In this document: positions 1 through 6,073 of the stretch, one piece after another
Layout: the number at the start of each line of letters is the position of its first letter
How positions within the stretch are numbered: the first letter of the stretch is position 1
Origin: Nitratiruptor sp.
Lineage (GTDB): Bacteria > Campylobacterota > Campylobacteria > Campylobacterales > Nitratiruptoraceae
Length of the DNA: 7,344 nucleotides
Assembly: GCA_015494505.1 (NCBI GenBank)
Contig: WGBB01000080.1
Location: 1-7,344 of the forward strand
Reading direction: 5' to 3'
Notes under the pieces: model-generated
What the model was told of the DNA's origin: nothing
The model's database searches: none
The model's input: only the letters and a program-made list of their open reading frames with translations
Program-made: the position numbers and the translations under genes

Positions 1-273
1 ATCACGGGTCTCTATCTTTTCTATCACTTCTCTTTGGATAACATCCTCGCTTCAGGAATACCTCAAAAGCTCGCATCCGATTTGACTATCAAACTCGTTT
101 TGGTAGGACTCATCACTCTTGCAACGATCGTACATATGTATATCGCCTTCAAAACCCACGGCAAAGAGCGCACGAAGCTCCAGCTTTTCCTCTCACGCTC
201 TAGCTCCATGGCTATCTTTTTTCTCAATCTTTTAATTCTTTGGTTTGCTATTCAAATTAGAACATCCCTATAA
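1..273 (+). CDS. C-terminal part of an unrecognised multi-pass membrane protein (5' end outside window)
   Basis: The frame is open from the first base, so this is the last 90 residues of a longer protein. An in-frame TTG at base 34 could be read as a start, but it has no ribosome-binding site and the coding sequence runs on upstream of it. Two clear hydrophobic helices are visible, at about residues 28-50 and 66-86 of the visible part, and the end of another at residues 1-10. The loop between the two helices is basic (KTHGKERTK, residues 51-59), which predicts that it faces the cytoplasm. No catalytic motif or metal-binding signature stands out apart from a His within the first full helix. 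I do not recognise the family. The gene ends 91 bases before the regulator gene, which has its own promoter-like sequence, so nothing here ties it functionally to the hydrogenases. Confidence 0.75.
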   Translation: MTGLYLFYHFSLDNILASGIPQKLASDLTIKLVLVGLITLATIVHMYIAFKTHGKERTKLQLFLSRSSSMAIFFLNLLILWFAIQIRTSL

Positions 274-320
274 TTTTCATCTTTACAATACATTATATTA
301 TCCTCAATTCCTCAAATTAG

Positions 321-330
321 TTGCTATAAT
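321..330 (+). promoter_or_regulatory. Candidate extended -10 promoter for the regulator-hydrogenase unit
   Basis: The decamer TTGCTATAAT contains a perfect TATAAT (325-330) preceded by TGn, the extended -10 form. Campylobacterota sigma-70 promoters typically have a strong -10 and a weak or absent -35. Transcription would start near 336-338, giving a short leader of about 28 bases before the GTG at 365. The upstream stretch is AT-rich. A second TATAAT lies at 269-274 over the stop codon of the upstream gene but lacks the TGn extension. The assignment rests on sequence alone. Confidence 0.6.
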
Positions 331-364
331 TTTTATATTTAATAAAAACAGTAAGGATAATATA

Positions 365-961
365 GTGGCGCGCATAAGCAAAGAAGAGAGAAAACGCCAG
401 ATAATGGATACGGCGCTGAGACTCTTTAGTAAAGAGGGTTTTTTCGAGGTGACCATCGCCGATATAGCCAAAGAGATGAAAATGAGTGCCGGCAATATAT
501 ATAACTATTTTAGCTCCAAGGATGCCCTGGCAAAAGAACTGATACTCTATATTTCCAAGTATTTGGGCAATCAAATACGCCAAATCAATCTGCAACCTCA
601 CAGTGCGAAGGAAAAGATAAAGCAGATTGTGGAGCTCTATTTCAAAACAGCCAAGGAGCGGCCGGAACTGATCGAATATTTTTTGCGTATCTATCTATCC
701 AATCGCGAGGTTTTCAAAGATGGATGCGAGGGCATGATATGCGTCAGTCCTTTTGTGACGGAGATAATGATATTTTTCGAGGAGGGGGTGCGAAGCGGAG
801 AACTCAGGGACCAGGATTTTTTTAGCGCTTTTGGCCTTTTTATGGGATATCTTGGAGGTATGGTCTTTTTGATGGGGGAGGGGATGCTTCCAAACGATAT
901 CGAATTTTATACTGATGAAATAGCCGAAAACATCTACAGAGCGCTCAAAAATGAGGCGTAA
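365..961 (+). CDS. TetR/AcrR-family transcriptional regulator heading the cytoplasmic hydrogenase unit
   Basis: The product is a 198-residue one-component regulator, usual in length for the TetR family. The N-terminal DNA-binding domain covers about residues 8-55. Its helix-turn-helix is at about residues 29-49 (TIADIAKEMKMSAGNIYNYF), with the typical G-x-x-Y-x-Y-F end of the recognition helix. The rest is an all-helical ligand or dimer domain with no recognised ligand. It contains a C-x4-C pair (C121, C126), which might be redox- or metal-active, but that is speculation. The GTG start at 365 is chosen because AAGGA at 353-357 sits 7 bases upstream and because homology to TetR proteins begins directly after it. 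An in-frame ATG at 245 would extend the protein through the promoter and the upstream gene's end and is unlikely. The last 11 bases overlap the hydrogenase small subunit gene, so regulator and enzyme are probably co-transcribed and translationally coupled. The family usually represses its own unit and neighbours; its signal here is unknown. Confidence 0.88.
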   Translation: MARISKEERKRQIMDTALRLFSKEGFFEVTIADIAKEMKMSAGNIYNYFSSKDALAKELILYISKYLGNQIRQINLQPHSAKEKIKQIVELYFKTAKERPELIEYFLRIYLSNREVFKDGCEGMICVSPFVTEIMIFFEEGVRSGELRDQDFFSAFGLFMGYLGGMVFLMGEGMLPNDIEFYTDEIAENIYRALKNEA

Positions 962-1808
962 AGTCGTATGGCTCCAAGGGGTCACTTGCAACGGCAACAG
1001 CCACTCTTTTGTCAACCTTCCCGACATAGAGGATTTTTTGCGATGTTACGAGTGGCTCTATCATCCGGTGCTGCCATCTTCTTGCACTCTCGATGAGCTG
1101 CCGGAAATAGAGTGCGACGTTTTGGTATTGGAAGGGGGTCTTAAATCCGGTTGGCAAAAAGGTGAGTTCGATTTGGAAGAGCTCTTTTTGAAATTGGCCA
1201 AAAATGCAAAAAAAGTGGTAGCAGTAGGCAGTTGCGCGGTCTATGGGGGAGTTTTTAAAGAGTATGACGAAAATATCACAGGTGTTCTCTTTTCCGGTGC
1301 GAAAAAGACCAAACTGTATGAAAGTTTGGTACAAAAGACCGTCAATATTCCTGGTTGTCCGGCTCATCCGGAATGGATAGCATTCGCTTTGGAAGCCAAG
1401 AAGCCGATTCTAGACGCGTTCAATCGTCCCAAAGAGCTCTATGCCTATACGGTGCATAGCGGATGCGTGCGCAATGAATATTTCGAGTGGAAAGTGGATG
1501 CCGAACGGTTCGGCACGAAAGAGGGGTGTCTGTATTATAAACAAGGATGCCAAGGACCTTTTACACACGGAAGCTGCAATAAGATACTGTGGAACGAGAC
1601 AGCGTCGAAAACACGTGTAGGAACGCCCTGTTTTGGGTGCACGGAACCGGATTTTCCGAAACGCGACCTGTTTATGACAAAAACCTATATGGGTATTCCC
1701 GCTACCATGCCGCTTGGAGTGCCAAAACGAGCATATTTAACTATTACGGGAATTGCGAAAAGTTTTCATATTCCTAGACTCCACAAAAGAGTGTTCGATG
1801 AAGATTGA
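951..1808 (+). CDS. hupS: [NiFe] hydrogenase small subunit, cytoplasmic group 2-like (HupS/HupU type)
   Basis: This 285-residue iron-sulphur subunit carries electrons between the Ni-Fe site of its partner and an unidentified acceptor. It starts directly at the flavodoxin-like domain (VVWLQG, residues 5-10) with no Tat signal and has no C-terminal membrane helix, so it should stay in the cytoplasm. Cluster ligands are visible. Proximal: C13, C95 (VGSC) and C136 (PGCPAHP), with Asn16 where many families have a fourth Cys. Distal: H169, C172, C193 and C200. Medial: C209, C227 and C230 (PCFGCTEP), without the usual WP motif between the first two. The CNGN form resembles the CSGN of cyanobacterial group 2 HupS, and the nearest relatives I would expect are group 2 enzymes of Aquificae and Campylobacterota. 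The ATG at 951 is the only plausible start. It has no clear ribosome-binding site and overlaps the regulator gene by 11 bases, suggesting translational coupling. The hupS name is by type; hupU would suit if it is a sensor. Confidence 0.92.
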   Translation: MRRKVVWLQGVTCNGNSHSFVNLPDIEDFLRCYEWLYHPVLPSSCTLDELPEIECDVLVLEGGLKSGWQKGEFDLEELFLKLAKNAKKVVAVGSCAVYGGVFKEYDENITGVLFSGAKKTKLYESLVQKTVNIPGCPAHPEWIAFALEAKKPILDAFNRPKELYAYTVHSGCVRNEYFEWKVDAERFGTKEGCLYYKQGCQGPFTHGSCNKILWNETASKTRVGTPCFGCTEPDFPKRDLFMTKTYMGIPATMPLGVPKRAYLTITGIAKSFHIPRLHKRVFDED

Positions 1809-3003
1809 ACTTATTGAAAAGATCGAAGGTGAGGCCTTTTTGGATGTATCGTGCAGGCATGGAAAAGTGCATGAAGCATATGTACGATTTCCCCATTATC
1901 GCGGTATCGAGAAGATATTGGTCGGACGCGATCCTTTGGATGCACTCGTTATCAACCCACGTGTTTGCGGTATTTGCGGACATGCACATCTCCAAGCGAC
2001 GGTCATGGTGCTCGAAAAGCTAGCAAAATTTGAACCAAACGAGAAAGTGAAAAAGATTCGCGAAATTACCCGTTTTTGCGAAATGGTGCAAAACCATATC
2101 AAATGGTTTTATCTGGTTGTTTTCGATAGATTGGGACTTTCGTACGATTTTCGATCGGTACATGCGATAATACAAAAAATCAACACACTCGCAGCCATTT
2201 TCAGCGGTCAGTGGCCCCATTCGAGCTATGCACTGCCGGGTGGCGTCACATGTGATCCTTCGCAGCTCGAAATCCTACATGCCAAGCGTCTGGTCCAAAG
2301 CGTTCAAGAGCGCTTCGTATCGCTCGTCGGTGCATTTGACATAAAGAACCTCTCGAAAGATCTCAAACGTTTGTACGATCGATTAGAAAAGAGGGACTTG
2401 CTCTATGCCGGAAAGAGTCTCGATCGTTTCATAGCGTTTGGAAACGATTCGTATGTGCAAAGTTCCAAGATTTTGCATGGCAAGGTGCGTCCAGCGAAAC
2501 TGCACCATATAGAGGAGTTTAGCCAAGAAAAGAGCTATGCAAAGGGAGTGACGTATAAAGGAAAGTTCTACGAAACGGGGCCGCTTGCACGTACTATGCT
2601 TCGAGGAGATCATTTTGTGAAGCAGCTTCATAGGCGCTATAAAGACAGCATAACGACGCGCATTTTCGCACGTGTCTATGAAGTTTGGACACTCTTGGAA
2701 AAAATAGATGCACATCTGCGTACTCTCGATATCGCTGAGCCAAGCTACGTTCCCATCACTATACCGGATGGGATGGCGGTAGAAGCGGTAGAGGCGGCAC
2801 GAGGGTCGCTCATACATCAAGTCTGCATAGAAGAGGGTAAAATCGCTGAGTACTCTATCATTACTCCTACACAGTGGAATCTTTCCAATGCCAAAAACGG
2901 TGAATCTTCGATAATTCAAAAGGCTCTTTTGGGCGCAAAATGTGAGGATACCGATATTATATTTCGTTCCTTCGATATCTGCAGCGTCTGTACGACCCAC
3001 TGA
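1798..3003 (+). CDS. hupL: [NiFe] hydrogenase large subunit, cytoplasmic group 2-like, without C-terminal extension
   Basis: This 401-residue catalytic subunit carries the Ni-Fe(CN)2CO site. It is shorter than HydB of the same window (574). The L1 motif RVCGICGHAH supplies C57, C60 and H64; the L2 motif DICSVCTTH supplies C395 and C398. The protein stops exactly at His401, the residue after which group 1 enzymes are cleaved, so no protease step is needed. The same lack of a tail is known for H2-sensing HoxC/HupV. The Glu of the IEGE motif (E10) and the Arg of AARGSL (R335) are kept. The usual Asp of H-D-H is Asn99, and the Pro before R335 is Ala. ATG 1798 is chosen because homology begins there (KIEGEA) and it overlaps the small subunit by 11 bases, behind a weak AAAAGAG at 1786-1792. 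An in-frame upstream ATG at 1753 would lie deep in the preceding gene. It could be an H2 sensor or a soluble uptake enzyme. Confidence 0.93.
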   Translation: MKIELIEKIEGEAFLDVSCRHGKVHEAYVRFPHYRGIEKILVGRDPLDALVINPRVCGICGHAHLQATVMVLEKLAKFEPNEKVKKIREITRFCEMVQNHIKWFYLVVFDRLGLSYDFRSVHAIIQKINTLAAIFSGQWPHSSYALPGGVTCDPSQLEILHAKRLVQSVQERFVSLVGAFDIKNLSKDLKRLYDRLEKRDLLYAGKSLDRFIAFGNDSYVQSSKILHGKVRPAKLHHIEEFSQEKSYAKGVTYKGKFYETGPLARTMLRGDHFVKQLHRRYKDSITTRIFARVYEVWTLLEKIDAHLRTLDIAEPSYVPITIPDGMAVEAVEAARGSLIHQVCIEEGKIAEYSIITPTQWNLSNAKNGESSIIQKALLGAKCEDTDIIFRSFDICSVCTTH

Positions 3004-3017
3004 TTTGGTCCCAAAAA

Positions 3018-3033
3018 TAGTGAAGTTCCACTA
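3018..3033. promoter_or_regulatory. Imperfect dyad, candidate operator upstream of hydA
   Basis: The 16-base sequence TAGTGAAGTTCCACTA is palindromic at six of eight position pairs, with outer arms TAGTG/CACTA. It sits 4 bases upstream of a TATAAG that could be the -10 of hydA, where an operator would be expected. The left arm belongs to an 11-base direct repeat, AAAATAGTGAA, found at 3014-3024 and again at 3076-3086. Binding by the upstream TetR protein is possible but not shown; no copy of this dyad was noticed in front of the regulator gene itself. Confidence 0.35.
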
Positions 3034-3037
3034 CTAA

Positions 3038-3043
3038 TATAAG
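3038..3043 (+). promoter_or_regulatory. Candidate -10 element for hydABCD
   Basis: TATAAG in an AT-rich stretch is the best -10-like hexamer in the 109-base gap between the two hydrogenase units. A start near 3050 would give a leader of about 63 bases that includes the left arm of the inverted repeat. A rival is TAAAAT at 3075-3080, with TTGAAG at 3055-3060 as a poorly spaced -35 (14 bases); starting from it would leave the left arm out of the transcript. No sigma-54 type -24/-12 element was found. Read-through from the upstream unit is also possible, as no convincing terminator lies between. Confidence 0.4.
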
Positions 3044-3064
3044 AAAATTTAATTTTGAAGTAAG

Positions 3065-3153
3065 CTCTTGGCGGTAAAATAGTGAATGAGTATTCAATCA
3101 CAAGGAGCCGTCATGAATAGAGAACATCTGCGCTCACTCTTTACCGCCAAGAG
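3065..3153 (+). repeat. 14-base perfect inverted repeat bracketing the hydA ribosome-binding site and start codon
   Basis: CTCTTGGCGGTAAA at 3065-3078 is exactly the reverse complement of TTTACCGCCAAGAG at 3140-3153. In RNA the stem could continue inward, after a 2x1 internal loop, with AGTGA (3081-3085) against TCACT (3134-3138), and outward with one G-U pair. The 48-base loop (3086-3133) contains the AAGGAG at 3102-3107 and the ATG at 3113. The right arm lies in codons 10-14 of hydA. As RNA it would be a long hairpin with the initiation site in its loop; as DNA it would be two opposed protein-binding half-sites. Which applies is not known. Confidence 0.75.
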
Positions 3154-4342
3154 TGCCAGGGTGGATACCAATAAAGGTGAAGCCTACTATAAAAGTTTGT
3201 ATGAGCGGTGTCGAGCCAGACTCGACGAGTTGAAAAAAATAACTCCGATGCGAAATATAGATATCGCACAGGTTCTCAAAGATGAGGGAATATCACGCAG
3301 GGATTTTTTGAAATGGGCGAGTGCTACGACTGCGATGCTGATGCTGCCGGCATCCTTTACGCCGCTTGTAGCGGAAGCTGCAGAGCTAATGAACAGAGTC
3401 CCCGTTATCTGGATAGAGCTCCAAGATTGTGCGGGTAACTCCGAAGCCTTCATTAGAGCGGACGGGCCGAAAGTGGATGAAATCATTTTAGAGATCATTT
3501 CGCTCGAGTTTCACGAAACTCTCATGGCACCCGCCGGACATCAGGCCGAAGCACAGCTCGAAGATGCAGTGAACAATTTCAAAGGCAAGTATCTTCTTTT
3601 CGTCGAAGGCGCCATTCCAGTAGGACATGGGCGAGAGTGGTGTACGATAGGTGCCAGTGGAGAGACCTTCGAAGAACACCTCAAAAAGCTTGCCAACGAT
3701 GCCGCTGCGATAGTGGCAGTTGGAACGTGTGCGACATTCGGTGGAGTACCTGCAGCTGCTCCTAACCCTACGGGAGCGGTAGGCGTGATGGATGTGGTGA
3801 ACAACAAGCCTATCATCAATATCCCTGCCTGTCCGGCAAATCCGGCAAATATGGTGGGAGTAATTCTCCATTATGTTCTTACTGGGCAGATTCCTGAGCT
3901 CGACTCTTTGCTGAGACCGAAATTCGCCTTTGGCTATCGCATCCACGATAACTGTGAACGTCGCGCACATTTCGATGCGGGTGAGTTCGTAGAAGAGTGG
4001 GGCGATGAAGGTGCACAAAACAACTTCTGTCTCTATAAGATGGGATGTAAAGGTCCAATGACCTTCAACAACTGTTCCATCGTGCGCTACAACGAAAGCG
4101 TCAACTGGCCTATCGGTGCAGGGCACGGATGCATCGGATGTAGTGAACCGGGATTTTGGGATAAATACGCCTATGAGCGACCAATGGCAGATGCAAATAT
4201 CAAGATGGCACCAAACGGTGGAGTGGAAAAGAGTGTGGATCAGTTCGGTCTAGGACTTTTGACAGCAGCAGGTGTCGGTATCGCTATTCACGCGGTGGCA
4301 AGTGCGGTAGCCGGGAAGAAAAGTGAAGGAGATGAAGCATGA
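3113..4342 (+). CDS. hydA: Group 1 periplasmic [NiFe] hydrogenase small subunit with Tat signal
   Basis: This 409-residue iron-sulphur subunit of the quinone-reducing uptake hydrogenase passes electrons from HydB to HydC at the outer face of the inner membrane. A Tat motif SRRDFLKW is at residues 61-68, followed by a hydrophobic stretch and a likely cleavage site near AEA-AEL (88-92). About 60 residues precede the twin Arg. Proximal ligands are C106, C206 (GTC) and C240, with Asn109 at the fourth position. Distal: H278, C281, C306, C312. Medial: C321, C340 and C343 with Pro333, the usual [3Fe-4S] arrangement. The extra Cys residues of oxygen-tolerant enzymes are absent (G108 and G211 at those places). 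A C-terminal helix (about 380-400) anchors it in the membrane. ATG 3113 is preferred over an in-frame ATG at 3086 because AAGGAG (3102-3107) lies 5 bases before it. The stop overlaps the hydB start (ATGA). A candidate promoter, dyad and inverted repeat lie at its 5' end. Confidence 0.96.
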   Translation: MNREHLRSLFTAKSARVDTNKGEAYYKSLYERCRARLDELKKITPMRNIDIAQVLKDEGISRRDFLKWASATTAMLMLPASFTPLVAEAAELMNRVPVIWIELQDCAGNSEAFIRADGPKVDEIILEIISLEFHETLMAPAGHQAEAQLEDAVNNFKGKYLLFVEGAIPVGHGREWCTIGASGETFEEHLKKLANDAAAIVAVGTCATFGGVPAAAPNPTGAVGVMDVVNNKPIINIPACPANPANMVGVILHYVLTGQIPELDSLLRPKFAFGYRIHDNCERRAHFDAGEFVEEWGDEGAQNNFCLYKMGCKGPMTFNNCSIVRYNESVNWPIGAGHGCIGCSEPGFWDKYAYERPMADANIKMAPNGGVEKSVDQFGLGLLTAAGVGIAIHAVASAVAGKKSEGDEA

Positions 4343-6063
4343 GTAAGACACATATCGTAGTGGATCCGATTACCCGTATAGAGGGGCACCTTCGCATCGA
4401 AGCGATCATAGATGAGAACAACACGATCGTCGATGCATACAGCTCTTCGACGATGTTTCGCGGTATCGAAGAGATTCTCAAAGGCAGAGACCCGAGAGAC
4501 TGCGGCCTTTTGGCCATGCGCATCTGCGGTGTCTGTACCGGAACGCATTATCAAAGGAGCATCGAAGCGGTGGAACACGCTTTTGGAGTGACTATTCCCA
4601 AAAACGCGCGTCTTGTGAGAAATCTCATTCAAGGGTCGCTCTATTTGCACGACCATGTGGTGCATTTTTATCACTTACACGCACTTGATTGGGTCGATAT
4701 AACCAAAGCTCTCGAGGCCGATCCACAAAAGACAGTGGATGAAGCCAAGAAATGGGCGAAAGTGGCAGGTACCACGCCGTGGGTAGCAGACAGTGCCAAA
4801 TTCGCAGAAGTCCAAGAGAGACTCAAAAAATTTGTCAAACAGGGGCGTTTGGGAATCTTCGCCAAAGGCTATTGGGGCAATCCCCATTACAAACTAACCC
4901 CTGAGCAAAACCTTTTGGCCGTGACACACTATCTGCAAGCGCTGGACCTGCAAAGAGACGCAGCGAAGATGATGGCGATCTTCGGTGGGAAGAACCCGCA
5001 TCCTCAAAGCATCGTCGTGGGTGGAGTAACCTGTGTACAGGATATCAAAAATCCGGCACGTATAGCGCTTTTTAAAGAACTGCTCAAAGGTTTTCGCGCT
5101 TTTATCAAAGGAGCCTATCTTCCCGATATCTATATGGCCGGAACTATGTATGCCGACGAAGCGCTCGACGGTACGGGAGGAGGCCTTAAAAACTATCTGG
5201 TTTATGGAGGTTTCAGACTCCAAGACAATGGATTTTACAAATCCGAACTTCTCTTTCCAAGCGGCGTCGTGGTGGACGGCAAATATAAAGAATTCGACCA
5301 AGAAAAAGTGGCCGAAGATGTCACACACTCTTGGTATCAAGGCGACAAGCCGCTCCATCCATTCGACGGTCAGACTGTTCCCAACTACACGGGATTTGGC
5401 AAGAAGGAGGGCGGCATAGCATATCTCGATACCAAAGGTAAATATAGTTGGATCAAATCGCCGATCTATGACGATACCCGTGTGGAAGTGGGACCGCTCG
5501 CGAGAATGGTGGTAGGTTATGTCAAAGGCGACAAGCGTATCACCGAATATGTGGGTAGGTTTCTTAAAAACGGCAATCTACCGGCAAAAGTGCTCTACTC
5601 TACGGTAGGCCGTACGGCTGCACGCGCTATCGAGACGGAGCTTATGGCAGACGTGATGATGGAGTGGGTGGACGAACTTGCTGCGAATGTAGCTGCGGGA
5701 GATCTCTCTACATGGACGGAGTTCGATTTCGATCAGGTGAGCAAAGATGCGCAAGGCTATGGACTCGAAGAGGCTCCTCGCGGATCGCTCGGCCACTGGG
5801 TGAAGATACGAGACGGCAAAGTGGAAAACTACCAAGCAGTCGTACCCTCTACCTGGAATGCTGCACCACGAGATTACAAAAACCGAATGGGCGCCTATGA
5901 AGCGAGCCTGATCGGTACCAAAGTGGCGAAACCCCAAGAACCACTAGAAATTCTAAGAACCGTTCACAGTTTCGCCCCATGTATCGCATGTGCGGTGCAC
6001 ATTGTCGATACCAAGGGCAAAAGTCTGGGAGAGTTCAAAGTCAACACTTCCTGCTCTATCTAA
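4339..6063 (+). CDS. hydB: Group 1 periplasmic [NiFe] hydrogenase large subunit
   Basis: This 574-residue catalytic subunit binds the Ni-Fe(CN)2CO centre and oxidises H2; it travels to the periplasm with HydA on the HydA Tat signal. L1 is RICGVCTGTH (C63, C66, H70). L2 is APCIACAVH (C548, C551, H554), where almost all relatives have DPC; the Ala codon GCC at 5974-5976 is one base from an Asp codon. Other second-shell residues are normal: E15 (RIEGH), D105 (HDH), P480-R481 (APRGSLGHW). Twenty residues follow His554 and should be removed after nickel insertion, probably by HydD. Length is normal for the family. The ATG is set by AAGGAG at 4326-4331, 7 bases upstream, and the 4-base overlap with hydA. 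Cytochrome b gene hydC follows after 10 bases. Confidence 0.97.
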   Translation: MSKTHIVVDPITRIEGHLRIEAIIDENNTIVDAYSSSTMFRGIEEILKGRDPRDCGLLAMRICGVCTGTHYQRSIEAVEHAFGVTIPKNARLVRNLIQGSLYLHDHVVHFYHLHALDWVDITKALEADPQKTVDEAKKWAKVAGTTPWVADSAKFAEVQERLKKFVKQGRLGIFAKGYWGNPHYKLTPEQNLLAVTHYLQALDLQRDAAKMMAIFGGKNPHPQSIVVGGVTCVQDIKNPARIALFKELLKGFRAFIKGAYLPDIYMAGTMYADEALDGTGGGLKNYLVYGGFRLQDNGFYKSELLFPSGVVVDGKYKEFDQEKVAEDVTHSWYQGDKPLHPFDGQTVPNYTGFGKKEGGIAYLDTKGKYSWIKSPIYDDTRVEVGPLARMVVGYVKGDKRITEYVGRFLKNGNLPAKVLYSTVGRTAARAIETELMADVMMEWVDELAANVAAGDLSTWTEFDFDQVSKDAQGYGLEEAPRGSLGHWVKIRDGKVENYQAVVPSTWNAAPRDYKNRMGAYEASLIGTKVAKPQEPLEILRTVHSFAPCIACAVHIVDTKGKSLGEFKVNTSCSI

Positions 6064-6073
6064 GGGGGCGACA

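Noticed and set aside
286..302. Near-palindrome AATACATTATATT as a TetR operator.
   Set aside because: It is simple AT-rich sequence with a mismatch and has no second copy near hydA.
245..364. Longer regulator reading from an in-frame ATG at 245.
   Set aside because: The extension overlaps the upstream gene's end and the promoter, has low-complexity residues and lacks a ribosome-binding site; GTG at 365 has a good one.
695..1367. Long open frames on the - strand over the regulator and small subunit genes (for example 695-1027 and 945-1367).
   Set aside because: They lie opposite genes of clear identity, lack ribosome-binding sites and show no recognisable protein features; they are shadows of real genes.
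3004..3015. TTTGGTCCCAAA after the cytoplasmic large subunit as a terminator.
   Set aside because: The loop would be only two bases, the stem is weak and no T-run follows.
3066..3085. TTGGCGG with TAGTG as a sigma-54 -24/-12 promoter.
   Set aside because: The -12 part lacks the GC of TTGC and the -24 part differs from TGGCAC; spacing alone is not enough.
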